DNA from: Erysipelothrix tonsillarum DSM 14972
Lineage (GTDB): Bacteria > Bacillota_I > Bacilli_A > Erysipelotrichales > Erysipelotrichaceae
DNA length: 64,000 bases
Assembly: GCF_000373785.1 (NCBI RefSeq)
Contig: NZ_KB892377.1
Coordinates: forward strand, 1 to 64,000
Direction: 5' to 3'
Shown: positions 17,170 through 26,390 of the stretch, one piece after another
How the letters are laid out: each line of letters starts with the position of its first letter
Numbering within the stretch: the stretch's first letter is position 1
The notes under the pieces: generated by a model
Database searches by the model: none
What the model saw: the letters and a program-made list of their open reading frames with translations, nothing else
What the model was told of the DNA's origin: nothing
Position numbers and translations under genes: made by a program

Positions 17170-17577
17170 ATGCTTAAAGAAACGGTTTTTATTGAAGCCC
17201 CTTTGGATAAAACCTGGGAGCGTGTTGAACTGGAATTTGCAAAAATATTTAAGTGCAGCCCTAAAAAAATGCTTCATCGTGAAATGAAAACAAAAATTAA
17301 ATCAATAAGTGGACGTGAACTCGAAATAAAGCAACGTGTTATTATCCATGATCGATATAAACATTTTGCCTTTGTATCGGAGAACCCGAAAGAACATGTC
17401 ACAACACATTATGAGTTTTTCGAAGATAAGGATGGGACCTATATTACATCATATGACGAAAAAGAAAAAGGTGGTTTTATGTATAAGATGCCTTTTGTGA
17501 GACAAAAGGTAAAACGACAGTTAAAAGGTCGGCTACAACAAATTAAATCTATGGTAGAAGCAGAAAAGGGAGCATAG
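17170..17577 (+). CDS. Small SRPBCC-like protein (possibly DUF3284)
   Basis: 135-aa soluble protein beginning MLKETVFIEAPLDKTWERVE, which is the typical first strand and helix of START/SRPBCC fold proteins, and ending in a long basic helix. It resembles the DUF3284 group of Bacillota; that assignment is tentative and no ligand is known. A TATAAT (17144-17149) sits just after the preceding terminator, and AGAGAGG precedes the ATG. Convergent with the GntR regulator, sharing a terminator. Confidence 0.7.
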   Translation: MLKETVFIEAPLDKTWERVELEFAKIFKCSPKKMLHREMKTKIKSISGRELEIKQRVIIHDRYKHFAFVSENPKEHVTTHYEFFEDKDGTYITSYDEKEKGGFMYKMPFVRQKVKRQLKGRLQQIKSMVEAEKGA

Positions 17578-17586
17578 CTCCCTTTT
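17564..17586. terminator. Bidirectional terminator
   Basis: AAAAGGGAGC-ATA-GCTCCCTTTT, a perfect 10-bp stem flanked by A and T tracts, lies between convergent genes and overlaps both stop regions. Confidence 0.88.
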
Positions 17587-18292
17587 AAATTGGACTTGAT
17601 AGTTTTAAGAAACGTGCGTACTTGTAATGGTGATAATCAATCGAATAATCAAAGATTTCCCCATTTTTAAGCATAGCTTTACTGGTAGTTTTCAGGGCAG
17701 GGTCACCTGCAGCCAAACCTAAGAGTTTGGCATTCTTACTATCCAGTGAACAGGCTTCAATTAAGCGGTCAATATATCCTACCTCTTGTCGGAGTCCTTC
17801 TTGAATATAAGAATAGATAGAACTTTCAATAATTTCCCGATTTAAATATGGAATTAGATTACGGTTGAAGTAGGAATATTCAACTACCCATCGATTGCCA
17901 TCAACGATACGAAGACGATTAACGAAATAAAGCTTGGTTCCAATTTCACAATTCATTTCAATGGCGATGTCACGTGTTGCTAATATTTCTTGAAAATCTA
18001 AAATTTCAGTTTGAATCCGATTTTTTTTATGATTGGAGGATAATCCATGAAAATTCTCCAGATTGATGGTGTTTATATGATCCACATCGCGTACAAACAT
18101 GCCGCTTCCCTGAACAGATATGATGTAACCCTGGCGGGATAATAACGCAATGGCTTTACGAATTGTATTTCTACTGACAGCAAATTCTTGCATTAAAACT
18201 TCTTCTGTTGGTATTTTTGTATTTGAGGGATAAATCCCTTCAGTAATTCGATCTTCAATTATTGTACTAATCATTCGATACTTATGTGACAT
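17585..18292 (-). CDS. GntR family regulator (HutC/UTRA subfamily)
   Basis: 235 aa. N-terminal winged helix (residues about 5-70, EVLMQEFAVSRNTIRKAIALLSRQGYI with RNTIRKAI as recognition helix) and a C-terminal UTRA effector domain (about 90-230). UTRA domains sense small molecules such as sugar phosphates or amino acids. No dedicated target operon is adjacent: the divergent gene is a cyclophilin. A perfect 8-bp inverted repeat at 18465-18485 in the shared upstream region could be an operator. Confidence 0.88.
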   Translation of the reverse strand: MSHKYRMISTIIEDRITEGIYPSNTKIPTEEVLMQEFAVSRNTIRKAIALLSRQGYIISVQGSGMFVRDVDHINTINLENFHGLSSNHKKNRIQTEILDFQEILATRDIAIEMNCEIGTKLYFVNRLRIVDGNRWVVEYSYFNRNLIPYLNREIIESSIYSYIQEGLRQEVGYIDRLIEACSLDSKNAKLLGLAAGDPALKTTSKAMLKNGEIFDYSIDYHHYKYARFLKLSSPI

Positions 18293-18464
18293 AATGAGCT
18301 CCTTTATCTCGTTTGTAACACTGTCAAGAAAAGCAAATGAAACTACAGATGATGCATCACTTACTGATACACCATGAAACCATTCTCACATCTTATCGAT
18401 TGAGCAATATTCGTTTGGATATTTAAATTAGACTCAATGAAGTGAGTAACGGAAACACAATAAC

Positions 18465-18485
18465 GGAATTTGTCGTGCAAATTCC
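18465..18485. promoter_or_regulatory. Inverted repeat between gntR and ppiB
   Basis: GGAATTTG-N5-CAAATTCC, perfect 8-bp arms. It lies about 50 nt upstream of ppiB and about 170 nt from the divergent gntR. Possible operator for the GntR protein; not demonstrated. Confidence 0.4.
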
Positions 18486-18535
18486 TCCTAGTAAAAGTAT
18501 AGCACTTTTGCTATGATTGTCACGGAGGTATTTTT

Positions 18536-19015
18536 ATGACACAAACAATTAAAATTACAATGGATAATGGGAAGACAATGATCGCGGAACTCTACGAAGA
18601 TATTGCACCTAAAACCGTTGCAAACTTTGTAAAACTTATCGAAGCGAAATTTTACGACGGATTGATTTTTCACCGCGTGATTCCCGGTTTTATGATTCAG
18701 GGTGGATGTCCTGATGGAACAGGGATGGGTGGACCTGGTTATGAAATCGAAGGGGAATTCACTTCAAATGGTTTCAAGAATGAATTCAAACACAGCAAAG
18801 GTGTTCTATCCATGGCACGTGCTATGGATCCAAACAGTGCTGGAAGCCAATTCTTTATTATGGCCGAAGATGCACCGCATTTAGATGGTCAATATGCAAG
18901 CTTTGGAAAAGTAATCGAAGGGCTCGACGTTGTAGATGAAATTGTTCATGTTAAACGGGATCGTTCAGACAAGCCATTGGAAGCTCAAATTATTAAAACA
19001 ATCGAATTATTATAA
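18536..19015 (+). CDS. ppiB: Peptidyl-prolyl cis-trans isomerase, cyclophilin type
   Basis: 159-aa single-domain cytoplasmic cyclophilin that speeds proline isomerisation in protein folding. Active-site stretch FHRVIPGFMIQGG followed by MARAMDPNSAGSQFFIM and HLDGQYASFGKVIEG. Length and lack of signal peptide match PpiB. CACGGAGG lies upstream of the ATG. Monocistronic with its own terminator. Confidence 0.95.
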   Translation: MTQTIKITMDNGKTMIAELYEDIAPKTVANFVKLIEAKFYDGLIFHRVIPGFMIQGGCPDGTGMGGPGYEIEGEFTSNGFKNEFKHSKGVLSMARAMDPNSAGSQFFIMAEDAPHLDGQYASFGKVIEGLDVVDEIVHVKRDRSDKPLEAQIIKTIELL

Positions 19016-19045
19016 GAAAAGGTGTCGTTTACACCTTTTCTTTGT
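19016..19045 (+). terminator. Terminator after ppiB
   Basis: 10-bp stem GAAAAGGTGT/ACACCTTTTC with loop CGTTT, then TTTG. Confidence 0.85.
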
Positions 19046-19121
19046 TTAAAAGTAAGTATTAATCGGGAACCTTTTATAGTAAAATAGCCAATGTATGATA
19101 AGCCTTTCGAGGAGGTTATGA

Positions 19122-20248
19122 ATGAAGAAAAAACTTGATTATATCTTAAAACACAATAAAATACTACTCATCGTATTTACTAAAACAATGTCATTAATCA
19201 TGCGTTTAATTGGATTATTCGTGCGCACAGAAGAAAATTTAATTTTAATTTCAGCAAATTCACGTGGTTATAATGACAGCCCGCGTGCAATTTATGAATA
19301 TATGAAATCAGATGGAAATTATAAACAGTATCGCAAGTTATTGAAGGCGCCGATGTGGTGAAAGCTGATACATGGCAATATTTTAAGACTGCTTTAAAAG
19401 CACAATATTGGATTACAAGTGTTAATATTGAACGCGGTTTGCATTTTAAGAAAAAAAAGACTGTGTTCCTCAATACATGGCATGGTGTTGCAATCAATGA
19501 AATGGGGAATGCCGTCGCAGGAAGAACGGATTTTGATTGGTCTCATACGAATTATATTTGTTATAGTGCAGAGTATGAAAGACCGATTTATTACCGAGAC
19601 TTTAATGCGAAGCCAGAATCGATGATTCCAACTGGGCTCCCTCGTAACGATGCTTTATATCATGTTGATCCGATAGCCGTCGAAGCAATCAAATCAGATT
19701 TAAACATTCCTAGCGATAAAAAAGTAATTCTTTATGCACCAACATGGCGTGATAGTGAAGACTTTGGTAAGAGCTATCAGATTAAACCACCCATCGATTG
19801 TGATGTTTGGAAAAAAACGTTGGGTGATGAATATGTTGTAATCCTTAGGACACATCCGTACACAAATGAATTGATGGGTGTTGCTTTCGATGATTTTTTC
19901 TTTGATGGTACAGCCTATCCACGTGTGAATGACTTAATGATGATTTCAGATATTCTTATTTCAGATTATTCAAGTATTATCTTTGATTATTGTATTCTGG
20001 AGCGTCCTGTTATTTGTATTGGATATGATTATGAAGCATATGCAGCAAAGCGAGAATTTTATATTGAACTAGAGTCAGTCATACCAAGTGGTATTATTCG
20101 TGATGAAGCGACCTTATTGAATTACATCAAGACGATGGATTATCAAGAACAAGTTGAAAAAACAAAGATAATGAAAGCTAGCCATGTTACCTATGGTGGT
20201 AACGCAACAGAACAAATTGTTAAAGTGGTATTTGGAGAAAAGAACTGA
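19122..20248 (+). pseudogene. Broken CDP-glycerol glycerophosphotransferase (TagF-like)
   Basis: Two frames together make one TagF-type enzyme (PF04464), which adds glycerol-phosphate units to wall polymers. Part 1, 19122-19361 (79 aa, AGGAGG upstream), has the membrane-associated N terminus and the stretch SANSRGYNDSPRAIYEYMK. Part 2, 19355-20248 (297 aa, GTG), carries the catalytic core: LNTWHGVAINEMGNAVAGR, APTWRD, RTHPYTNE, and ISDYSSIIFDY. Part 2 can be read upstream to QVIEGADVVKADTW, so the break lies near 19330-19345. The usual family segment between these (about 10 residues with WAL) is missing, so it looks like an out-of-frame deletion rather than a single-base slip. Part 2 alone might still be made but lacks the N-terminal domain. 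A sequencing error is the alternative. Confidence 0.78.
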
Positions 20249-20275
20249 TCGATAACGGTCAGTTCTTTTGTTTTT
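20238..20275 (+). terminator. Terminator after TagF-like gene
   Basis: 11-bp stem AAAAGAACTGA/TCAGTTCTTTT with a 10-nt loop and T-rich tail. Confidence 0.85.
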
Positions 20276-20281
20276 GGGCAT

Positions 20282-20305
20282 AAAAAAAGGCAGCCATTGG
20301 CTGCC
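20282..20305 (-). terminator. Terminator for M24 peptidase gene
   Basis: GGCAGCC-ATT-GGCTGCC, preceded on the plus strand by seven A residues, which form the U-run on the minus strand. About 105 nt after the minus-strand stop. A second hairpin AATGCTTT/AAAGCATT (20307-20332) lies between. Confidence 0.8.
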
Positions 20306-20410
20306 AAATGCTTTGAGGGGATGTAAAGCATTACAATCTTATGACTGCATATACATCATAACCTTTAAACATAAATATGTAAATTAAATAGCGTGTTTTT
20401 CACGAGTGTT

Positions 20411-21457
20411 TCACTTTTTAATATCTTTTAATTCTTTTTTACATTGGTTCATGACAAAGACACCTTCATTTGTTACATGAACAAGGTCTTCAACTCGAAT
20501 TCCACCCACATTAGGGATATAAATTCCGGGTTCAATTGAGAAACACATTCCAGGCTCAATGGTACGATTGTTTTTAGATGAGACATCAAGATTTTCGTGA
20601 CATTCCATTCCTATTCCGTGTCCGGTTCGGTGTACAAAATAAGGTCCGTATCCTGCTTTTTCAATTACGGAACGGGTTGCACGATCAACATCGGATAAAG
20701 TTGCACCCGGTTTTACTGCGTTGATACCCGCTTTATTTGCTTCTAAGACGATTTTATAAATCGCTTCCATTTTGGGATTATCGCCCATGAAGAAACAGCG
20801 TGTCATATCAGAACAGTAATTTTTATAGATGCCGCCCATATCAATTAATACAACATCATCTTCACGAAGGATCCGATCGGATGGTACCCCATGAGGGTCA
20901 GCGATATTTTCTGTGAAGAGTACAATCGGTTCGAAACTAACACCCGTTAGCGGCGGTGTGGTTTGTTTTTGACGAACGATTTCTGCGAGTTCTATTTCAG
21001 TCATTCCGACTTGAAGCAGTGCTTCCATTTCAAGCATGATACGATCATTGTGATGTGATGCTTCAGTGAGTATCGCGACTTCTTCGGAATCCTTAATTGT
21101 ACGAATTTGTTCGAGGTACGTAGACCCATTAACAATGTGATACCCTTTGTCGATAAAAGGTATTAAAAATCGGGAAGCCCAGTTTCCATCAATCGCAAGT
21201 TCCTTTTGCAATAAGTGGTTTTCAATAAGCGCTGTCGTATCGTCACCATCTTCATAACAGATTGTTTTGATATCTTGGGATGCTTCAAATAATTTGTTTA
21301 AAAAGAGAACTGGTTCCTGTTGCTTACTTACGAGTAAAGCAATCATGCGTTCACCCACATCATAGCGATGTCCAGTGTAGTAAAAAATCATCATTTCATC
21401 TGTGATAATCAGTTGATTTTCGTGCATAAGTGCTGTTAGTTTTTCTATTCTTTCCAT
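20411..21457 (-). CDS. M24 family Xaa-Pro peptidase
   Basis: 348-aa pita-bread metallopeptidase (PepQ/PepP-like) that cleaves after the residue preceding proline in peptides. N-terminal creatinase-like domain (residues 1-120), catalytic domain from about 125 with metal ligands in VLIDMGGIYKNYCSDMTRCFF (two Asp), GHGIGMECHE (His), SIEPGIYIPNVGGIRVEDL (Glu...Glu). Start ATG has AGGAGTGAT upstream on the minus strand. Cytoplasmic; works with the oligopeptide importer and the M42 enzyme in peptide use. Aminopeptidase versus dipeptidase activity cannot be told. Confidence 0.92.
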   Translation of the reverse strand: MERIEKLTALMHENQLIITDEMMIFYYTGHRYDVGERMIALLVSKQQEPVLFLNKLFEASQDIKTICYEDGDDTTALIENHLLQKELAIDGNWASRFLIPFIDKGYHIVNGSTYLEQIRTIKDSEEVAILTEASHHNDRIMLEMEALLQVGMTEIELAEIVRQKQTTPPLTGVSFEPIVLFTENIADPHGVPSDRILREDDVVLIDMGGIYKNYCSDMTRCFFMGDNPKMEAIYKIVLEANKAGINAVKPGATLSDVDRATRSVIEKAGYGPYFVHRTGHGIGMECHENLDVSSKNNRTIEPGMCFSIEPGIYIPNVGGIRVEDLVHVTNEGVFVMNQCKKELKDIKK

Positions 21458-21551
21458 TTTATCACTCCTTACCGATATTATACGCGCGTTGTTATCTCAA
21501 ATGCAATGTAGATATAAGTATGGTAGAATAGAAATGAAAGGATGATACACT

Positions 21552-21908
21552 ATGAAACATGGACAAGAATCACAAGTCATTATTGTAAACCGCAATCCTT
21601 ACGACTCAAGTATTCAAATTGTCATACCGCCGTTTCGTCCGATAAATCTTTTTGAAATTGAAGATAATTTTGAGGAAGTAAAAAAAGAAATTGAAACGAA
21701 AATAATTAATGAGGAAGTCGCTGATCGCATCGTACTTTTCGTCTCTGCTTTCAAAGAATCAATGGAGGAAGGCGATGTACTACCAATTGTTGAGTACTTC
21801 ATTTCAAGTGATATTGAGAGTATGGATCCCGATGAATTAAAAATGATATTTGATGCTGTGAAAGAATTTATTAATCTCGTCAATGATGAAAATCGATTGA
21901 TGCACTAA
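21552..21908 (+). CDS. Conserved hypothetical 118-aa acidic protein
   Basis: I do not recognise it. Soluble, acidic, with predicted helical C-terminal half (EEVADRIVLFVSAFKESMEEGDVLPIVEYF and DPDELKMIFDAVKEFINLV). AAAGGATG lies upstream of ATG, and a TATGGTAGAAT -10-like sequence lies about 40 nt upstream. Monocistronic, sharing a terminator with the convergent phosphatase gene. No functional motif seen. Confidence 0.68.
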   Translation: MKHGQESQVIIVNRNPYDSSIQIVIPPFRPINLFEIEDNFEEVKKEIETKIINEEVADRIVLFVSAFKESMEEGDVLPIVEYFISSDIESMDPDELKMIFDAVKEFINLVNDENRLMH

Positions 21909-21937
21909 AAAAATCTCCTATATGAGGAGATTTTTTA
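21907..21937. terminator. Bidirectional terminator
   Basis: AAAAATCTCCT-ATATG-AGGAGATTTTT between convergent genes, A/T tracts on both sides. Confidence 0.88.
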
Positions 21938-22549
21938 TTTTCGCTGATAGTGGCTGATATCGTTTCTAAAACATAAAGTAGCTTGTCCATTCGTGATTTC
22001 AATTTTTGTTAAACTTGTAGAATCAAAGGCATCTTGAAGATGAATGTGATCAAAAGAATATCCTAGTAAATAATTCGTAATTATCTTCAGAGTAATACCA
22101 TGTGAAACAATGGCAATCGTTTTCCCCGAATAGGTTTCAGCCAAGGAATCCAAAACAGGGACAATACGATTGTGGACATCTTTGAATTGTTCTCCTGAGC
22201 CAACAGGAATGAATTTTAGGGGGTCGTGATGAAAATGATGCCATGCTTGGGGATATTTTCGGGCAACATTTTCATGAAGTTCACCTTCCCAAACACCCAT
22301 TTCTATTTCCCGTAAACCAGCTTCTAATTGAGGTTGATGTTGTGGAAAGACAATAGCCGCGGTTTCTTGTGCGCGTGGGCTAGTACTTACAATAACTTCA
22401 TCAAAATGAATCGTATTTAACCGATCACAAAGTGCTTCTGCCTGTGCGATGCCTTCGGACGTTAGGGGCGAATTCTTAGACCCTTGCATGCGATGTTCCT
22501 GGTTCCAAACCGTTTTGCCGTGGCGCATTAAATAATATGTTGTTGTCAC
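21935..22549 (-). CDS. Histidine phosphatase family protein (phosphoglycerate mutase-like)
   Basis: 204 aa. Catalytic RHG motif LMRHGKTVWNQEHRMQGSKN at the N terminus, acid residue in REIEMGVWEGE, and second histidine in IVSHGITLKI near residue 150. Belongs to the GpmB/CobC/PhoE-like branch 1 family; probably a broad phosphatase rather than a glycolytic mutase, since it is short and lacks mutase-specific insertions. It follows DUF2721 on the same strand with a hairpin in between. Confidence 0.88.
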   Translation of the reverse strand: MTTTYYLMRHGKTVWNQEHRMQGSKNSPLTSEGIAQAEALCDRLNTIHFDEVIVSTSPRAQETAAIVFPQHQPQLEAGLREIEMGVWEGELHENVARKYPQAWHHFHHDPLKFIPVGSGEQFKDVHNRIVPVLDSLAETYSGKTIAIVSHGITLKIITNYLLGYSFDHIHLQDAFDSTSLTKIEITNGQATLCFRNDISHYQRK

Positions 22550-22570
22550 GATAAATCCTCTTTTCTTTCA

Positions 22571-22600
22571 AATTAAAAAGCACACACGTGCCTTTTAATT
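22571..22600 (-). terminator. Hairpin/terminator after DUF2721 gene
   Basis: AATTAAAA-A-GCAC-ACAC-GTGC-C-TTTTAATT: 12 bp with one mismatch and a 4-nt loop, covering the stop of the DUF2721 gene and lying before the phosphatase gene on the same strand. Confidence 0.65.
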
Positions 22601-23014
22601 TTTTTTATTTTTATTTTTAATATCTTGTAATTGAATGGTGAGTGCTTCGATTGAAATGGATAATTCTTTGAGAAGATATACCAACGAGATGACAAGCAAT
22701 ACTAAACTTAGGGCGAAGATAACACGCGAGAGCGTAAACATGACTGCATTGTAATGGGTGAACATTGTTAGTAACATACTGAGCACCGCTCCAATGAAAC
22801 TCATAGCTCCAAGCACTTGCATCGATTTGATATACTTCATTCGTTTTTGTAGATTTATGATTTGCGCTAGAATTTGTTCATTAGGTGAATCTTGGTGTTT
22901 TTCATATAAATCTCGTATTAAACCCGCGAGTACTACAAACCGGTTCGTATAGGCTAACATGAGTAATGAAATCGCAGGGAAAATCATTGCTGGCGTTTGT
23001 AATGTGAATTCCAT
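22595..23014 (-). CDS. DUF2721 family membrane protein
   Basis: 139 aa. The N terminus TPAMIFPAISLLMLAYTNRFVVLAGLIRDL matches the DUF2721 signature (PAISLLxLAYTNRF). Three hydrophobic helices, at about residues 8-28, 65-86 and 91-113, then a lysine-rich tail. Function of the family is unknown. ATG preceded by AAAAGGAGAT on the minus strand. Confidence 0.82.
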   Translation of the reverse strand: MEFTLQTPAMIFPAISLLMLAYTNRFVVLAGLIRDLYEKHQDSPNEQILAQIINLQKRMKYIKSMQVLGAMSFIGAVLSMLLTMFTHYNAVMFTLSRVIFALSLVLLVISLVYLLKELSISIEALTIQLQDIKNKNKKN

Positions 23015-23050
23015 AATTTAATCTCCTTTTTAATTGTCAAAACGATAACG

Positions 23051-23077
23051 AAGTGAATGTGAAATATAAATTCACTT
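23051..23077. promoter_or_regulatory. Inverted repeat between DUF2721 gene and lplA
   Basis: AAGTGAAT N11 ATTCACTT, perfect 8-bp arms. An inner reading GTGAA N7 TTCAC is reminiscent of the redox repressor Rex site, but its spacing is one base too long. Regulator unknown. Confidence 0.35.
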
Positions 23078-23147
23078 TAGTTGAATTATATCGTAATGCT
23101 CTTTAAAATGAAAGTGGATGTGGGAGATAGAGAGTGAGGTAACGAGT

Positions 23148-24134
23148 ATGAGATACTTAAAAAATCCATCAACAAATCCTTATTTTAATTTGGCACTTGA
23201 TGAATATGCTATGAAGCACATCGATTGTGATGAGGATTTTTTCTTTCTATGGCAAAATGAGCCAGCTGTCATTATTGGTAAAAACCAAAATACAGTCGAA
23301 GAAATTAATCAAAAGTTTATTGATGATCAAGGAATCAAGGTTGCCCGTCGCGTATCTGGCGGTGGTGCTGTATATCATGATTTTGGTAATCTAAACTTTA
23401 CTTTTGTAATTAATGTGGATGACCCAGGAAAAGTCAATTATAAGAAGTATGTCCAACCAATTATTGATGCCTTAGCAAGTATGGGTATCAATGCTGAGGC
23501 TTCAGGACGTAATGATATTTTAATTGATGGACTCAAGATTTCAGGAAATGCACAACGAATGGCCAATGGAAAGCTTATGCATCATGGGACACTGTTGTTT
23601 GACGTTAATATTGAAGATATGGTTCAAGCGTTAAACGTTGATCCCGATAAGATTACTTCTAAAGGGGTAAAATCGGTGCGATCACGCGTAACCAATATTA
23701 AAGAACATTTACCTGAAGGTACTGATCTTAAAACCTTCTGGGATGAGTTACAATACTTTTTATCAAACAAGGGGCAAGATGAGGAAATTATCCTATCGCC
23801 TGAAGAGATTGCTAAGATTGAATACGAGGCAATTAATCGATTTGGCACATGGGATTGGATTTATGGTGCTTCACCAGAATTCAATCTAAAGAACAGTAAA
23901 CGATTTGCTGGCGGACGTGTTGAGGTCTTGATGGATGTAAGCGAAGGCCACATAGCCAATGTTCGTTTTATTGGAGATTATTTAGGATTGGAAGATGTTG
24001 CGGATGTTGAAGCACGACTCCAAGGCGCGCGATTTAAACAAAGTGACGTAGATGCAATCCTATCAGAAATTAATTTAAGAAAGTACTTTGGTAATATCTC
24101 AAAAGAGGAATTATTAGAGCTAATGTTTGATTAA
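23148..24134 (+). CDS. lplA: Lipoate-protein ligase A
   Basis: Activates free lipoate with ATP and attaches it to lipoyl domains. About 328 aa; N-terminal BPL/LplA catalytic domain (RRVSGGGAVYHDFGNLNFT lipoate-binding loop; NDILIDGLKISGNAQR with the catalytic lysine) and C-terminal accessory domain (from about residue 245). Start chosen at ATG 23148 with GTGAGGT 8 nt upstream; the frame from 23118 adds an unlikely prefix. It lies directly upstream of the pyruvate dehydrogenase operon whose E2 it would modify; no lipA/lipB is visible here, consistent with scavenging. Confidence 0.93.
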   Translation: MRYLKNPSTNPYFNLALDEYAMKHIDCDEDFFFLWQNEPAVIIGKNQNTVEEINQKFIDDQGIKVARRVSGGGAVYHDFGNLNFTFVINVDDPGKVNYKKYVQPIIDALASMGINAEASGRNDILIDGLKISGNAQRMANGKLMHHGTLLFDVNIEDMVQALNVDPDKITSKGVKSVRSRVTNIKEHLPEGTDLKTFWDELQYFLSNKGQDEEIILSPEEIAKIEYEAINRFGTWDWIYGASPEFNLKNSKRFAGGRVEVLMDVSEGHIANVRFIGDYLGLEDVADVEARLQGARFKQSDVDAILSEINLRKYFGNISKEELLELMFD

Positions 24135-25389
<1,255 letters not shown>

Positions 25390-25390
<1 letters not shown>

Positions 25391-26370
25391 TGGCACAACT
25401 AACAATGATTCAAGCCATTACAGAAGCGCTTGATATTGCCCTTGAACGCGACGAAAATACATTGATTTTCGGAGAAGATGTTGGGAAAAACGGTGGTGTA
25501 TTCCGTGCAACTGACGGACTTCAAGAAAAACACGGTGAAGACCGAGTATTTGATACACCATTAGCTGAATCCGGTATTGGTGGATTAGCAATCGGATTAG
25601 CATTAGAAAAATATCGTCCAATTCCTGAAATCCAATTCTTTGGTTTCGTATTTGAAGTTATGGACTCAGTAGTTGCTCAAATGGCACGTACACGTTACCG
25701 TTTAGGTAATACACGTAACATGCCAATCACAATCCGTTCACCATTTGGTGGCGGTGTTCATACACCTGAGCTTCACTCAGATAACCTTGAAGGTTTAATG
25801 GCTCAATCACCAGGAATTAAAGTGGTTATTCCATCAAATCCATATGACGCTAAAGGACTACTTTTAGCTTCTATCGAAGACAACGATCCAGTTGTGTTCT
25901 TAGAACATATGAAATTATACCGTTCATTCCGTGAGGAAGTTCCAGAAGGTTACTATACAGTACCTTTAGGAAAAGCGAATGTTGTTAAAGAAGGAACTGA
26001 TGTAACAATCGTTACTTATGGAGCAATGGTTCGTGAATCAATGAAAGCTGTTGAAACACTTGCAGCAGAAGGAATTTCTGCAGAAGTAATCGACTTACGT
26101 ACAGTTTCACCAATTGACTTAGATACAATTATTGAATCTGTAACGAAAACAGGACGTTTAGTTGTTGTACAAGAAGCACAACGTCAAGCCGGAGTAGGCG
26201 CTCATGTTATGTCAGAAATCGCAGAACGCGCAATTCTAACATTAAAAGCACCTGTAGGTCGTGTTGCAGCACCAGATACAATTTTCCCATTTGGTTTAGC
26301 TGAAAACGATTGGTTACCAAACGAAGAAGACATCACTAATAAAGTACGTGAAATTGTTAACTTTGATTAA
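25390..26370 (+). CDS. pdhB: Pyruvate dehydrogenase E1 beta subunit
   Basis: 326 aa, normal length. Transketolase-type pyrimidine-binding domain with [19 protein letters not shown] and the E1-beta phrase [17 protein letters not shown]-terminal domain with [13 protein letters not shown] and [19 protein letters not shown]. Overlaps pdhA by one base, so translation is coupled. GGAGG upstream lies in the pdhA 3' end. Confidence 0.95.
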
Positions 26371-26390
26371 TTTAGGAGGCGAAGTGCATA

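Noticed and set aside
18702-18884. Second ORF within ppiB
   Set aside because: Different frame inside a clear cyclophilin gene; shadow ORF.
19122-19361. Separate functional 79-aa gene
   Set aside because: Its sequence is the N terminus of a TagF-like enzyme whose remainder follows in another frame; treated as part of a broken gene.
23059-23075. Rex (redox repressor) site before lplA
   Set aside because: GTGAA N7 TTCAC has one base too many between the arms compared with the Rex consensus; reported only as an inverted repeat.
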